From: Cryptomeria japonica
Taxonomy: Eukaryota > Streptophyta > Pinopsida > Cupressales > Cupressaceae
Reading direction: 5' to 3'
DNA length: 64,000 bases
Assembly: GCF_030272615.1 (NCBI RefSeq)
Contig: NC_081409.1
Location: 910,801,330 to 910,865,329, forward strand
The position numbers and the translations under genes were made by a program. The notes beneath the pieces are model-generated. The model did not search any database and was not told the origin of the DNA. It was given only the letters and a program-made list of their open reading frames with translations. Shown in pieces: positions 30,985-42,618 of the stretch; within the stretch, counting starts at the first letter, position 1; each line of letters starts with the position of its first letter.

Positions 30985-33358
30985 ATGTATGCAACAATCT
31001 TCAATGGCATCCTAACATATATGTATGCTCCCTTGGGAGCGGTAAAAGATTTTTTTTATTGCTCTAATTTTTAACCTTCACCTAGTTGTAACTATTAAAC
31101 ATACTAAAATATTGAGAGGGAGGTGAATCAGTATTCCATACAAACTCAAACCCTTTAGCACAACTAAAAACCAAACACTTCTTATAGCAGATCAACAAAA
31201 ATAAAAATTACAAAGAGTGGAGCATTAAACACAATTGCACATGAAGACACCAATATTACGTGAAAAATGCAACAAGGGAAAAAACCATGATGAGTAAGAT
31301 GCTTGGATCTATTGTCTAAATTTAGCCTCACAATAATATAAAAAAAACTACAACTTTATATTAGGGTATCAACCTAAGGAAGCGACGACTCCCTAAATTA
31401 TAGTTTTATGGCTACAAGAAAAGCAAGTTCACTACTCCTTGTGAATTACAACACTTACAAAAAATGGAGGCTACTACCTCAGAGTATCATGAACAATTGA
31501 TAAACTTCTACCACAACACATCCACATCATCAACTGTATTTGGCTCATTGCCTCTAGCAAACTTTTTGTCTTATTTGAATCTAGCTACCTTCAACTCACT
31601 ACTTCTAGTATGCATTGAACTTTTTTTTGTACACTTCTTAACTACAACACGCTTGCAAGAGATTTGGTCTATCATTTATATTTTCACAAGAGCCCAAAAA
31701 ACCTTCTCCAAGTCATCCAAGATGAAGTGTGTAGGCATGAAACATGCATCAACCAAAGAGTCGGCCCAAAAACTTCAATGTTGGAAGGGAAGCAACTATG
31801 ACGCAAACCAAGAGATAAATGGGACCAAAACATTTTAGCACACATCTCAATGCTGGTGCAAACCTCAAAGAATATCTGAAAATATCTCAAGTTGGCCAAA
31901 CAACCACTTAACCTTCCATACATCCACTCCAGTCCACAAACTTTATTAGATAAGCCAAGAAACAATATGTGGAGCATATACAAGCATCATATGAACTTCA
32001 ACCTCATTTCTATACCATCCTTTCACACTATCACATTCAATTGAGCTGGTGCAAACAAATAAATACTTGAGACTGACTATATATTACAAACCAATCAATA
32101 TAGTCTTGAGATATAAAAATTTGGTTCATACTTGCAGTACACCTGAGCACTTGAAACTTGAGGAGAATTAATGTACAGAAAAAAATGATCAAACCCCCCA
32201 AATTGCATGAAAAAATATTAAAATGTAGAGAAATGTGGAGCATTCTTTAGGTGCATTCTAGTGTGTAATAATATTAACTTTACTCTACAATCCCAAGAAC
32301 CTTTTTTTCATATCTTGTGTAAGAAGAATAGGAGAAGATACATATTTCATAATGTCATATATCATATTTCCAAACCACAAAGCTTTACCTTCAAGTGAAG
32401 AGAAATGCAAAACGATCTCCTGAGCCAGAGACACCAAAATTGGCACTACAAACTTGAGCTATTTCATTATAACAATCTATCAATCAAATCATATTTGACA
32501 TCCAACCATGAACTTCAGAGCATCACTTAGTTGACATCCAACCATGAACTTCAAAACATCACTTATTTGACATCCAACCATGAACTTTAGAATATCATAT
32601 TTTATTAACATATTTGAAATCTAACCATGAACTTCAGATCAATACATATTACATCCAACCATGAACATCATAAGAAAGGATAAAACACACCATTACAACT
32701 CTTCAACTCACCTCTTTTAATTTTACATTGTCACCACAACTACAAATTCTTCAACTTTGTCATGCACGTGTATTATGAGTTGACATCAATGGCAACACAT
32801 TCTTATCATATCCATAATAATATCCTTCTTTTTCATTGATGGCAACACTTACCAGATGATATATTTACTCTCCCCCTTTGAATCATCATTCCATCATCAA
32901 CACATTTAACATCGAACCATGAGCATCAAAAGAAAGGATACAACATAATATTATAACTCTTTAACTCACTTCTTCAATAGCAAATTGTCACCACAACTAT
33001 AAGATCTTCAACTTTGTCATACAAGTGTATCATGAGTTGACATCAATGACAACACAGTATTACCATATCAGTGATGGTAACCAAAGAACCCATGTATTAT
33101 TTTCATTGATGGAAACACTTACTAGATGCTCCATTTACTCTCCCCCTTTGAATCATCATTCCATCGTCAACACATTTGGCATCCAACCATGAGCATCAAA
33201 AGAAAGGATACAACACATTATTACAACTCTTTAACTCACTTCTTCAATAGCACACTATCACCACAACTATAAGCTCTTCAAATTTGTCATACAAGTGTAT
33301 CATGATTTGACATCAATGACAACACACTTTTACCATATCAATGATGGTAATCAAAGAA
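30985..33358 (-). mobile_element. Copia-LTR-like insertion in the Gyp-G RT
   Basis: Separates two halves of one RT gene. At about 31110 the + strand attgagagggaggtgaatcagt is the reverse complement of the ctgattcacc(c)tccctct end common to plant Copia LTRs. Near the right edge, gtcattgatgtcaa phrases typical of Copia LTR starts repeat. No Copia protein domain is found inside. It holds a 36-bp and a 270-bp tandem array, listed separately. The boundaries are set from the RT reading frame only. Confidence 0.5.
32496..32610. repeat. 36-bp tandem repeat, about 3 copies plus decayed ones
   Basis: tgacatccaaccatgaact starts at 32496, 32532 and 32568 (period 36), with weaker copies to about 32670. 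Confidence 0.8.
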
Positions 33359-33360
33359 CC
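32690..33360. repeat. 270-bp tandem repeat, about 2.5 copies, containing a Copia PPT/LTR-like junction
   Basis: tccccctttgaatcatcatt recurs at 32871 and 33141 (period 270). Each unit also holds catgagttgacatcaatg and gatggaaacactta. On the minus strand each unit reads caaagggggaga...ttgtcattgatgtcaa, the layout of a Copia PPT followed by LTR sequence. Confidence 0.8.
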
Positions 33361-33509
33361 TATTCATCATTGGCAATAGAACAAAACCAATAACCTTTTG
33401 TAGCATTGCTTTATATTTGGAAGAGGATAATTATCTTTTAGGAATGAAACATTAAGATCTCTAAAGTCTATACATAACCTAATGTCCACATTCTTCTTCC
33501 TTATAGGGA
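33360..33509 (-). pseudogene. Gyp-G reverse transcriptase, N-terminal part
   Basis: The minus strand reads IPIRKKNVDIRLCIDFRDLN, then FLKDNYPLPNIKQ: the VPVRKK.GDIRLCVDFR.LN....KDNYPLP block of Ty3/Gypsy RT. It breaks at 33509 against an inserted LTR and at about 33360 against a repeat array. Confidence 0.9.
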
Positions 33510-34941
33510 TGTTGGAAACAAAGAAGCAAACTAAAAGGGGGGAGGGGGGGTGAATCAGTTTGCTCACAAATTCTACACAACTCAAACTTAAATTCAGATT
33601 TGATAATAAATGATAAAAGCACAAATCAACACCACATCAATAACACACATAACACCAAAAATTTTGATGTGGAAAACCCGGTCAAGGGAAAAACCACTAT
33701 GGGAACACACCCACAATAAGATGATACTCTGTTAGAAGTATTAAAAATATTACAATGGGGAATGCACATGTATTCAAGCACACTGCCGAGAGCTCACTGC
33801 TCAAAACAAGAAGGGCTACAACCCTGAGGAAGACTCACTATCTTACAAAAATTGACAACAATCCAGATTACATGAACTATGAAAATAGAATTACCACATG
33901 CTTGGTTACAGTTCTGGTTAAGCACAATTTGATCTTCTCTGCCACACACTTCTCTTCACACTTCTGAAAGATCAAAACACTTGTTTGCACACTTACTCGA
34001 TCACACACTCACAGATACCACACAAATACATCTCACAAATAAATATTACATGCATTTATACAAACCCTCAACCTATATTTCAAGGTTGGCTTAGCCCTGA
34101 ATACAAATTATAAAATAATAACCTCACACGCTACAACAATACATGTGGACCAAAACAATATTAGCTAAGACATAGTATGAACCTAAATCAACTCCTCAAA
34201 CATGCAACACAACAAGAATTACACCTCAATCATTTACAAGAATTACACCTTGATCGTCCACAACATGCTACAATCATCATGAATGTCGCATAACATGAAA
34301 AACACCACCAAATTAAGAAAATGATCAATAACATTCACAACGTCAATGCGAACCATCAACCTAAATAGAACACAATCTAGAAACATTCACAAGCAACGTG
34401 AATTACACCAGAAACAACCGCATCATCACAACTTACTAGAATCTCCATCATCATTATATTGAACCTTAAGAACATCAACTCAACTGACTGATAAACTGAA
34501 AGATTCACTTGCGGACTTCCAAATCATGAACCATCTGAATTCAGGATACATCAAAACATCCCAAACACGTTTCCAAAGTTGGAAACCAAGATAAAGCAAT
34601 TTTGGAGCACAAACCAGAATACCGAATAACATGAACAAATTAATAACCAACCACAATACCGGATCTCACAACTTGATCAAAACATCATGCGGATCTCTGA
34701 AACTTCTATGGAATCAACTATAGATAAGTATCTCTAAACCCATTAAACCGCAATAGCTCATCTGCAACACACTGACCAAACCAACTCATCCAATATGACT
34801 GCAATACTAGAATACAGAAGAATATGTTGTCATATTTCTTCAATGACAAAACATTATTCCAGCAAACTTCTCAACAATATCTAACAAGGGCCTAGATTGA
34901 AAACCCAAATTAAATGTTTGATTGGCTTTATTATTCCAACA
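33510..34941 (-). repeat. Solo-like Copia LTR (1432 bp) inside the Gyp-G RT
   Basis: It begins tgttggaaac and ends attccaaca on the + strand. On the minus strand it starts TGTTGGAATA and ends ...TTTCCAACA, with the ctgattcaccccccc(t)cccccc motif near its 3' end (33545) and an aaaaccactatggg / gaaaacccggtcaagg motif at about 33670-33700, as in SIRE/Angela-type LTRs. The host RT frame resumes on both sides, but roughly ten codons are missing and flanking 5-mers (aggga, tcttt) do not match, so a deletion accompanied or followed insertion. Confidence 0.7.
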
Positions 34942-35260
34942 TCTTTGAGATTTCTCAACTCTCATTGCATCTTAGGTGCCAAAGTAGGTTTTATTGGCCT
35001 CTATTTTTTTCTAAAGGGATTGTGGAACAAATCCTCTCGACATACTTTTAAGTCATCATAACACAAAGAAAAGACATTTTATATTCTCCCAAAAAAGGGA
35101 TGAGAATATTTCTTATGTTGGGCTTTATCTTCTTTTCAATATAAATGTTTTGTGGAAAGGCATGTATACAAAATTTTTCTTCTTCTAGATCCTTCTCATG
35201 AACTAGAGTTGCCTTGGCTATATTTAGATTACCACCATCGAAAACTCTTTCCAATGCTAC
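34942..35260 (-). pseudogene. Gyp-G protease-RT connector and first RT residues
   Basis: Minus-strand pieces YDDLKVCREDLFHNPF (cf. the WSYDDLK connector) and KPTLAPKMQ-stop-ELRNLKD (cf. INPxLAPxxQxEL before the RT) lead to the LTR junction at 34942. The 68-codon frame at 35254-35048 covers part of it. Confidence 0.65.
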
Positions 35261-35918
35261 TAGTCATTTTGGAAGTTTGTTTTTAACTAGATAGCCTCAT
35301 TTCCAAACATAGTCTCCTTTCCATCAATTAATTTGACAAAATTTTGAAGTCTATTTCCTAATTGTGATATTCATCAATGCATTGCAAGAATATGAGAAAA
35401 TCTTAATCATCATTAAAAACTCCTAATTGCATGTATTGTCAAGAATAAGTCTAGTTAGTACTTCAACTATAGAAATCCTTATTGATGTTATGTCATTAAA
35501 TTTTATTGCCCCATTAGATAATAAGTATGCCCTAAAAATTTATTTCCTCTTTTTGTCCAATCAAACAAAAAATCATCAAATAACTCACTACCATCCCACA
35601 CTGCAAGCTTATATTATTTTAATCTTTTATGCTTAGATGCATATTTAGCTCTGCCATGTGACACTACTAACTCTAAATCTCCCAACAGTTTTTATTCCAT
35701 ATTTTATTGTTGCATTTAGACCAAATAGCAAAGATTCATAATATTCTAATTATTTGTACAATCAAAAAAGAGTGTAAAAGAGTATTTGAATGACTTACCA
35801 TTTGATGAAATAAGGATAATTTCAGCTCTTGATCATTCTCTGGAATATGCACCGTCAAAGTGCACCAACCATATGACAAGTTATATTTACCCATTGCACT
35901 AATCTCTTCATGGAGAGG
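35261..35918. other. Unreadable Gyp-G interior
   Basis: Between the protease and connector remnants; AT-rich, no recognisable domain on either strand. Confidence 0.5.
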
Positions 35919-36326
35919 TCAATTCTTAACTTGACCTTTCTTAAGGGACTCAAATATAAAATTATATAGGTCTATGTTAATAAAACAAACTTCTTTATTA
36001 GGTTCAGGATCATCAACAATGGTGGGAGACCTCTTCTCTCTTTCTAGCTTTACATCTTCTCCATTCGTGGGAATAAGTGCATATGATGAATCCATTTGCA
36101 TGTTGTTCCTCATTTCTATAAATCATCTTCTAGATAACAATATCACATAATGATGTGGGATTTCTATTGTTGTGGTATGCATATTGTATGTCTTTTTTGG
36201 ATATTTAACAAATTTGAACTCAACATCCTTTATGATGTCAATAATAGGAACTCCCCTCAAATCTATAGTAAAAAAATTTCCATATGCCTTGCTCACTTGA
36301 AAACCAATTTGATTCATGATTGACAA
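35919..36326 (-). pseudogene. Gyp-G protease region
   Basis: 36326-36123 reads VSKAYGNFFTIDLRGVPIID...VKYPKKTYNM, then IPHHYVILLSRR, matching the C-terminal half of Gypsy retropepsins (AYG...V...I......YP......V..IP..YG.LLSR). 36113-35919 continues with an acidic DDPEPNKEV linker. The catalytic Asp would lie upstream and is lost at the Cop-E LTR junction. Confidence 0.75.
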
Positions 36327-36327
36327 G

Positions 36328-36743
36328 TGTAATAATTTTCCAATAATAACGAAGATCTATAACCCAATAGATAGCACAACACAAGAGAGACAATGATTGA
36401 TAACAACAAATTTTATACTCATCAAATGCGAAAATGGATCAACCGGATAAACTATACAATGAAGATGATCCTACTTATAAATGAAAAACCATATGGATAT
36501 GTGAGCACATGATCATGACATGTGGCACAATGAGATACAAGGGTAGGCAGGAGAAATAATAGAATATTTCACTAAAGGTGGATCATCCACCAAAGGTGGA
36601 ATGTGACCAAAAGATATCACCACAAAAGGTGGAATTTCTCTTACAAGAAACTTCCCTATATGCACACTTCCCTAAGTGTCTCATATGCAAACTACTATCC
36701 TAAGTCAACTGAATTAAAGTGTAATTATCAGACATAATTTACA
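36328..36743 (-). repeat. Cop-E 3' LTR (416 bp)
   Basis: + strand tgtaataatt...cataatttaca; on the minus strand it starts TGTAAATTATG directly after the G-rich PPT and ends ...AATTATTACA. The host Gyp-G protease frame stops at its left edge (gacaag before 36328). Confidence 0.8.
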
Positions 36744-36764
36744 CCCCCCTGCCCCCCCCCCCCG
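36744..36764 (-). promoter_or_regulatory. Cop-E polypurine tract, nearly pure G
   Basis: + strand six C, TG, then twelve C and G; on the minus strand a G12 run, CA, and G6 abutting the LTR. Homopolymer length may be affected by sequencing or assembly. Confidence 0.7.
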
Positions 36765-37019
36765 TTAAGTGCAACTTAGGGGCATGCATGCTCAAGATAA
36801 CAATGCAAGATGAGTCTTAGCTACAAGTTCATGTTAGGTAACCATGTACAAATACAAATGCAAACAATGCAATGCAATCCCTCACAAATAGAGAAAGGGA
36901 GAAAACCCAATGGGAAAAAACTCCCCCTAAAAGAGATGAAAATAAAAAAGAACTCTCAAAGAAGAAGGACAAAAACCTCAAGAGAGGAAAAATTCATCCC
37001 ATAAGAGAGGAAGGAGAAA

Positions 37020-38230
37020 CCAACTAACCACCCCCTCATGAAATATCCTGCACCCCTAAGAGATATCACAAATGATGAAACTCTCCTAGTGAAGAGATTG
37101 GTGAAGACGCCTACAACCTGCTCTATTGTAGAACAATACTACAAATCAAAGACCTATTCCTGAATCAACTCCTTGATGTAGTGCATGTGGACCTTGATAT
37201 GTTTGGTAAGCTGATGGTGAACCAGGTTCTTCAAGATTTGAATGGCACTCTAATTATTACAATGAAGGATTTTAGGTTGTGGAGTTGTTAAGATAAACTC
37301 TGTGAAATTTTTCTAAAGCCAAATAGTCTTAGTAGCTACATTAACAACCCCTCGATACTCAACCTCAGTTGAAGAAAGAGAAATAGCATGTTGCATATTG
37401 CTCTACCAACAAATGGGGCCTGAACCAAGATGAAAGTTGTAACCTGAAGTGGACTTACGATCATCAAGATCGCCATTCCAATCTGAGTCTATGTAACCAA
37501 CCAAGGCAAGTCATGTGTCTTCTGCATAGTGAATCCCATAGTGATGTGTACCCTATATGTAGTGCAAGATGTGTTTGGCATATTTTCAATGAAGCTCATG
37601 TTGTTCTTACATAAAGTGTGAAACCATGTCAACCGCAAAGGAAATAGCATGATTCAAGTAGATGAGACTCCCAACAAGCTGAGAATATAATGTGGCATCA
37701 ACAAGTGGAGTGGAAGGAACACTTAGCCTCAATCTTGACTCCTAAAAGAAAGGGATTCAGCACAGTCTTACAATCATCCATGTGGAACCATGTAAGAAGA
37801 TCGAGAGCATACTTGGATTGTGAAAGAGTAATCCCAGAAGGTGACTGTGATATCTCTATCTTGAGAAAGTAGTGCAAAAGGCCCAAGTCAATCATAGAAA
37901 ATATCTCATGCAAAATAGATTTGACACTACCAATGATGGATGAGGTGCTCCTTGTAATGATCAAGTCATCAAGATAGAGCACAAGTATCAAATTTGAGGT
38001 ATCCTATTACAAAATGTAGACATTCAGATTGGAATGACACTTGGTGAATTCTACAGAGAGAAGAAAAGAATACATCTTGGCATACCAAGCCCTAAGGGCC
38101 TGCTTGAGGCCATAGATAGACTCCTCAATCAGAAACCCAATGAAGAATCCTAAATGAATCCCTATAGATGCTCCATGTAAATATCCTCTTTTAGATCCCC
38201 ATGAAGAAATTGACTCTTCACATTCATCTG
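37020..38230 (-). pseudogene. Cop-E reverse transcriptase (C-terminal) and RNase H, Ty1/Copia
   Basis: In minus-strand order: QMNVKSQFLHGDLKEDIYM at about 38225-38170 (RT), LVLYLDDLIITRS at 37985 (YxDD box, YLDD), IDLGLLHYFLKIEI, then [30 protein letters not shown] (RNase H DADWAG block) near 37480, SLSSTEVEYRGV near 37370, and HHQLTKHIKVHMHYIKELI near 37190. Stops and frameshifts are frequent. The element is cut at about 38230 by the start of Cop-F. Confidence 0.88.
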
Positions 38231-39320
38231 ATCATTTTTCTGATCTGGAGAAGGAAACTTCTAGATCATTTATTGTGATTGACAAAATCAAGACTGATGA
38301 ACAAAGTCTAGTTTGCTAAATATAGTAAACTTTTATAGAAATAATAAAAAGAGGACAAAGCTTTGCGTTGAACTATTGTAGGTTGTCTATTTAACAAGAT
38401 GAGATATGATTTGATACGGATCGAGGTCAGTGAAGAAAACCCTAAGCACGTGAAGTTTGAGTTTTTGTTTTGGTGGGAAAGTATGTATATAAATATGCAG
38501 ATCAAAGACTTAAGTTGTGTGTAGAAAAGACATAGTATGTCGGATGAGTGATGAAAAAGTGTATTTTTCCAAGTTGATTAGTCTGAGTGTTGAGAAAAAT
38601 CTTGAAGTGACTGAGTGTTAGTTGAAGAACCGGTAAGGAAGTTTTAATCGGCAAGGTTTAAGGTAATCGGTAAACTATTATAAAGTATAACAGACTATTA
38701 AAATGGCAGTGTTTGAACTGGTAAGATAGTAGTAGAGAGTGAAGGAGAGAAGAGCGAGTTTCAGAGAAGAATCGGCAAGGAATAAACTAAGTTGTAGAGG
38801 ATTCAGACAATAAGAATAGAGGACCGATAGAAGAGAAGCAGTGTGACAGAAAAGAGTTTAATCGATAGAGAGAATTGTTTGCAGGGGTTACAAAACTCAC
38901 TTGTAACAAGTGTTTATCATTGTATTGATTTTATACATGTCATTGTATTTCACTGAGTGGGTGCTCGGTGCAGGGGTTGGTGCTCCTTGAGTTGGTGCTT
39001 AGAATAGATTAGGGGTTGGTGCTCCTTTGGGTAGGTTCTCATAAATTTCTAGGGGTTTTTACTCCTTGGGTTGGTGCCCTAAACATTGTAAAATTGTTAT
39101 TTCATTGTGAGGCTGGATTGGAGTAGTAGATCTCCAGTAACATTTCTCACCAAGGTTTTTCCCACATTGGCTTTTCCTCGTATATCTGGTGTTATGTGAT
39201 GTTCTCTTGTGTGTGGTTGCTTGTTAGTGCTTTCATTATCCTACCAATTGCACAAATTGTTTGACATTGTTTATAATCACTGATTCACCCTCCCTCTCAG
39301 TGATATATTGTGTTGTAGAA
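38231..39320 (+). repeat. Cop-F 5' LTR, truncated at its left end
   Basis: Aligns from ctgatctggagaagg (38238) with 63832 onward in the 3' LTR, but the first about 505 bp of the LTR (63327-63831) are missing here. A TATA box (TATATAAATA) lies at 38486-38495, and a gattcaccctccctctcagtg end motif at about 39282-39302 just before the PBS. A loose repeat of ggttggtgctcctt occurs at 38960-39090. Confidence 0.8.
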
Positions 39321-39321
39321 A

Positions 39322-39333
39322 TGGTATCAGAGC
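39322..39333 (+). promoter_or_regulatory. Cop-F primer-binding site, initiator tRNA-Met
   Basis: tggtatcagagc is the standard Copia PBS complementary to the 3' end of plant initiator tRNA-Met. Confidence 0.93.
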
Positions 39334-39394
39334 CCTAGGTTCCCAGTTGGTCAAATCTTTCTCTAGCTTGGGTAGATTTTGGTTTAAGAACACA

Positions 39395-40309
39395 ATGGAA
39401 AGGAATGAATCCTCCTCCTCCAAAGCTCCCATGTTTGATGGTACCATCTATGCCTTTTGGAGCAGAAGAATGGAAACCTATCTATTATTCCTAGGTTTTG
39501 ATGTTTGGATGTCTGTGAACAATGGGTATACTATCCCAAATGCTCCTCCAATAGATCCAGATGCTCAGAAGGAGTATGAAAGCAATGCCAAGGCCAAGCA
39601 TTCTATTCTTAGTGGGCTGTCTAATAATGAGTTTTTTAGGGTCATGCACTTCTTATCCACCAAGGAAACTTGGGATAAGTTGAAAAGATTGTTTGAAGGA
39701 GATATCAAGGTCAAGGAGGATAAATTGCAAACACTAAGAGGTCAGCTTGAAGGATTGAAGATGAAAGATGAAGAGAATATTATTTATTATCTTCAAAGAA
39801 TTGATGAAATGGTGAACACTATTAGAGGACTCGGAGAGGACATAGTTGATGAAGTCATTGTTAAAAAGGTGCTTAGATCTCTCACATCTAAGTATGATAC
39901 AAAGGTCTCTACAATAGAAGAAACCAAGGATCTAAAAACCTTTTCAATGGATGAGTTATTTGGATCCCTAACCACTTATGAGATGAGAACAGCTGGCAAA
40001 GGAACTTCAAAGAAAGAGGTTGCTTTCAACTCCATCAAAAAGGGTAAGGAAGAAATTTCTCATGGAGAATCTAGTGAAGACTCGGTCACAGTTGTAGCAA
40101 ACTTTGTAAGGAATCTTAAAAGAGGATCTGGTAAGTACAAAGGAAACTTACCTCTCAAATGTTTTAATTGTGGTAAAATAAGACACTTTGCTTCAAAATG
40201 TCCCTATGGTCAGAATATTGGAGAGGAGCAACAAAGCACCAACAGACATTCAGGTAAGGATAAAAAGAAGAAAGCCTATCGACAAGATAGAAGAAGCTAT
40301 CAGAAGTAG
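39395..40309 (+). pseudogene. gag: Cop-F gag (UBN2 / Retrotran_gag_2 type)
   Basis: The start is taken at 39395 (MERNESSSSKAPMFDG); an upstream in-frame ATG lies at 39308, before the PBS. The domain has the Copia Gag pattern FDGTIYAFWSRRMETYL, ILSGLSNNEFFRVM...TKETWDKLKRLFEG, LQTLRGQLEGLKMKDEE, VNTIRGLGEDI, and DELFGSLTTYEMR. A CCHC knuckle CFNCGKIRHFASKC lies at 40160-40201. It ends at a TAG (40307-40309), after which the same frame continues, so the stop is likely a mutation. The product forms particles and packages element RNA. Confidence 0.88.
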
Positions 40310-40900
40310 AACAACTTGTATACTTTTGAAGATGATGCCACATATGAAGAAAGTGCCTCAGAAAATGACTGTTGTGAGGATAAAAGAGAAACCAATCCCT
40401 TTATGGCACTAGATGAACTGGTTGATGAAGATAATGAAGATGAAGACATTGAAGTTGAAGAGGACTTAGAAGGTGAACTCATAAGTGCTCTTGAGGAGTT
40501 AAGTAAAACAAGAAGAGATCTCAAGAAGGTTAAGTGTGTTGTTGTTGAATAACAAGACTGTTTGAAGCAATCCCTGGATGAGTCCAAGAAAATAATTTTT
40601 GATCTAAAAATCCAGTTGGAAGAGGCCAAGAGGATATGTGAAGTTACATCCTCTGATTTGATAAAGAAGGAGAAGGAGCATCAAAATTTGGAAGAAGAAA
40701 TTGTAAAGCTCAGAAAGGATCTTGAAAAGAGAAAGGATGAGTTGAAGATGAGGAGAAAGTATGAGGGCAACACTAAAGCCTTGGACAAGATGTTGAGTAA
40801 TAAGAAGAACTCAAAAGATATCAGAGGATTAGGATTTGAAGAGGGAAGGAGTTCAAATAGAAAAGACACATCTGGCAAGGAAATACAGTTTACCTCTTGA
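40310..40900 (+). pseudogene. Cop-F acidic and coiled-coil Gag extension
   Basis: In frame with gag through TAG (40307) and TAA (near 40550). First an acidic stretch (DELVDEDNEDEDIEVEEDLE), then about 110 residues of Glu/Lys/Leu-rich heptads (LDESKKIIFDLKIQLEEAKR...LEEEIVKLRKDLEKRK) predicted to be a coiled coil. Long Gag with coiled coils is a known trait of SIRE/Maximus elements. A frameshift follows at about 40900. Confidence 0.75.
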
Positions 40901-40962
40901 AGTGAAAGTAAGGAAAAACAAACATTTACTGTCAGCAATGCTACTAAGAAGAAGACCTATGT

Positions 40963-41580
40963 TTGCTGGTCCAGAATGCTCAGAACCAGAATGCTCAGAA
41001 CCGGAAGGCTCACACATCATACCAAAATGCAAACCATAAAGGCAAGTTCAAGATTGATGAAGAGGGGTTCACTAAAGTCAACAACATGAGAGTAAAAAAA
41101 TTGGTGAGACAAAGGTTTGCTGGTCCAAAGCAACAAGATTGGTATGTACCCAAATTCCATGGTTACTGTTACTGGTGTAATAAGTTTGATCATAGAATTG
41201 CTGATTGTAGTTTGTTGCGTAAGCCCCCTACTAGTTTTTAAAGTAGAAATTCATTTTCTGCGCTCTAGGACATTAATGTAACTTGTTATCAATGTAATGG
41301 TTTTGGTCATAAGAGTTATGAATGTAGGAAAAGTCAGTCGGTATCCTACAATAGGTTTTTAAGTTCGTCCTTCAATGTCAACGTGAAATGCTATCATTGT
41401 CAAAATTTTGGCCACATTGCAAAGCACTGCAAACTTGGGACTTCTAAGAAAAATAAATCAGTGCCGGATCAAAGACTAGAAGAAAAATCAGAGCAAAAAA
41501 GTACAACTAACAAGAAGAAGGAAGTCAACCCGGTTTGGGTTGAGAATGATAAGAATAAAGAAGAGTCAAGTCTAATTGTG
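40963..41580 (+). pseudogene. Cop-F Gag C-terminus with three more CCHC knuckles
   Basis: Three further C-x2-C-x4-H-x4-C motifs: CYWCNKFDHRIADC (41167-41208), CYQCNGFGHKSYEC (41284-41325) and CYHCQNFGHIAKHC (41389-41430), all in one frame with a stop at 41239. With the knuckle at 40160 this makes four. A 15-bp in-frame tandem repeat (agaatgctcagaacc) lies at about 40973-41003. Nucleic-acid binding is the expected role. Confidence 0.8.
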
Positions 41581-41960
41581 TAGACTGCCTTGCATGCAGA
41601 AAGAAGAAATTTATGGGTTGTAGATAGTGGATGTTCCAATCACATGACCAGAGATAAAAAGAAGTTCATCAAGTTTGATGAGTAGAATGGAGGTTCGGTG
41701 AGGTTCGGAGACAATTCTTCCATCAAGATAAAAGACAAAGGTACTCTAAACATAGATGGAAAATTAAAAGCACATGATGTATACTATGTGGAAGGACTAA
41801 GCATAATTTTATAAGTGTGAGTCAGATGTGTGATAAAGGATACAAATTCACATTTAACTCTATCAGTTGTCAGATAAGGAAGGATAGTACTAGACAGATT
41901 GTTGCAAAAGGTAAAAGGAAAGATGGAAATGTGTACAATCTGAAGGAATGCTTTGAGTCC
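41581..41960 (+). pseudogene. Cop-F aspartic protease
   Basis: Reads LWVVDSGCSNHMTRDKKKF (catalytic DSG intact, about 41611-41660), then SVRFGDNSSIKIKDKGT and HDVYYVEGL, the Copia protease order. A TAG interrupts it near 41684 and a frameshift at about 41800. Confidence 0.85.
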
Positions 41961-42278
41961 CAATGCTTGATGGGATAAGTAGATGAGAGCTGGCTATGGC
42001 ACAAAATATTAGCCCATATAAACTTTGATAATCTAGTTAAGGTGAGCAAGAAAGGCTATGCCAGACATATACCACCAATCATCAAACTGGCAAGCAACTT
42101 TTGTGATGAATATCTAAGAGGTAAGAAGACTAAGGTAACCTTAAAGGCCAAAGAACATAATACCTCAAGGCCCTTATAACTTGTGCATACAGATCTATGT
42201 GATCCAACCAGAACAAGAGCTTTAGCTGGTGAAAGATACTTCATGTTGTTCATTGATGATTTCTCAAGAATGACATGG

Positions 42279-42618
42279 GTTACTTTTCTACATGACAAAT
42301 CACAAGCATATGAGAGGTTCAAAATCGTTCGGAAGATAGTTGAAAGAGAAAGTGGATGCAAGTTGAAGTGTCTGAGATCTGATTGGGATGGTGAGTATAC
42401 ATCAAATGAGTTCGTAGATTATTGTGAGAGATATGGAATCAGAAGATAGTTACTTTCCTACATGACAAATCACAAGCATATGAGAGGTTCAAAATTGTTC
42501 GGAAGATAGTTGAGAGAGAAAGTGGATGCAAGTTGAAGTGTTTGAGATCTGACTGGGGTGGTGAGTTCACATCAAATGAGTTCGTAGATTGTTGTGAGAG
42601 ACATGGAATCAGAAGACA
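42279..42618 (+). repeat. 170-bp tandem duplication in Cop-F integrase
   Basis: Copies at 42279-42448 and 42449-42618 differ at about 11 positions. 170 is not a multiple of 3, so it shifts the frame. The second copy keeps the more canonical residues (GGEFTS versus DGEYTS). Confidence 0.9.

Noticed and set aside
33510-34941. Clean solo LTR with target duplication
   Set aside because: Flanking 5-mers differ and about ten codons of the host RT are missing, so I call it solo-like only.
36744-36764. C12 run as a quadruplex regulator
   Set aside because: Its place directly beside an LTR is explained by a PPT, and homopolymer length is uncertain.
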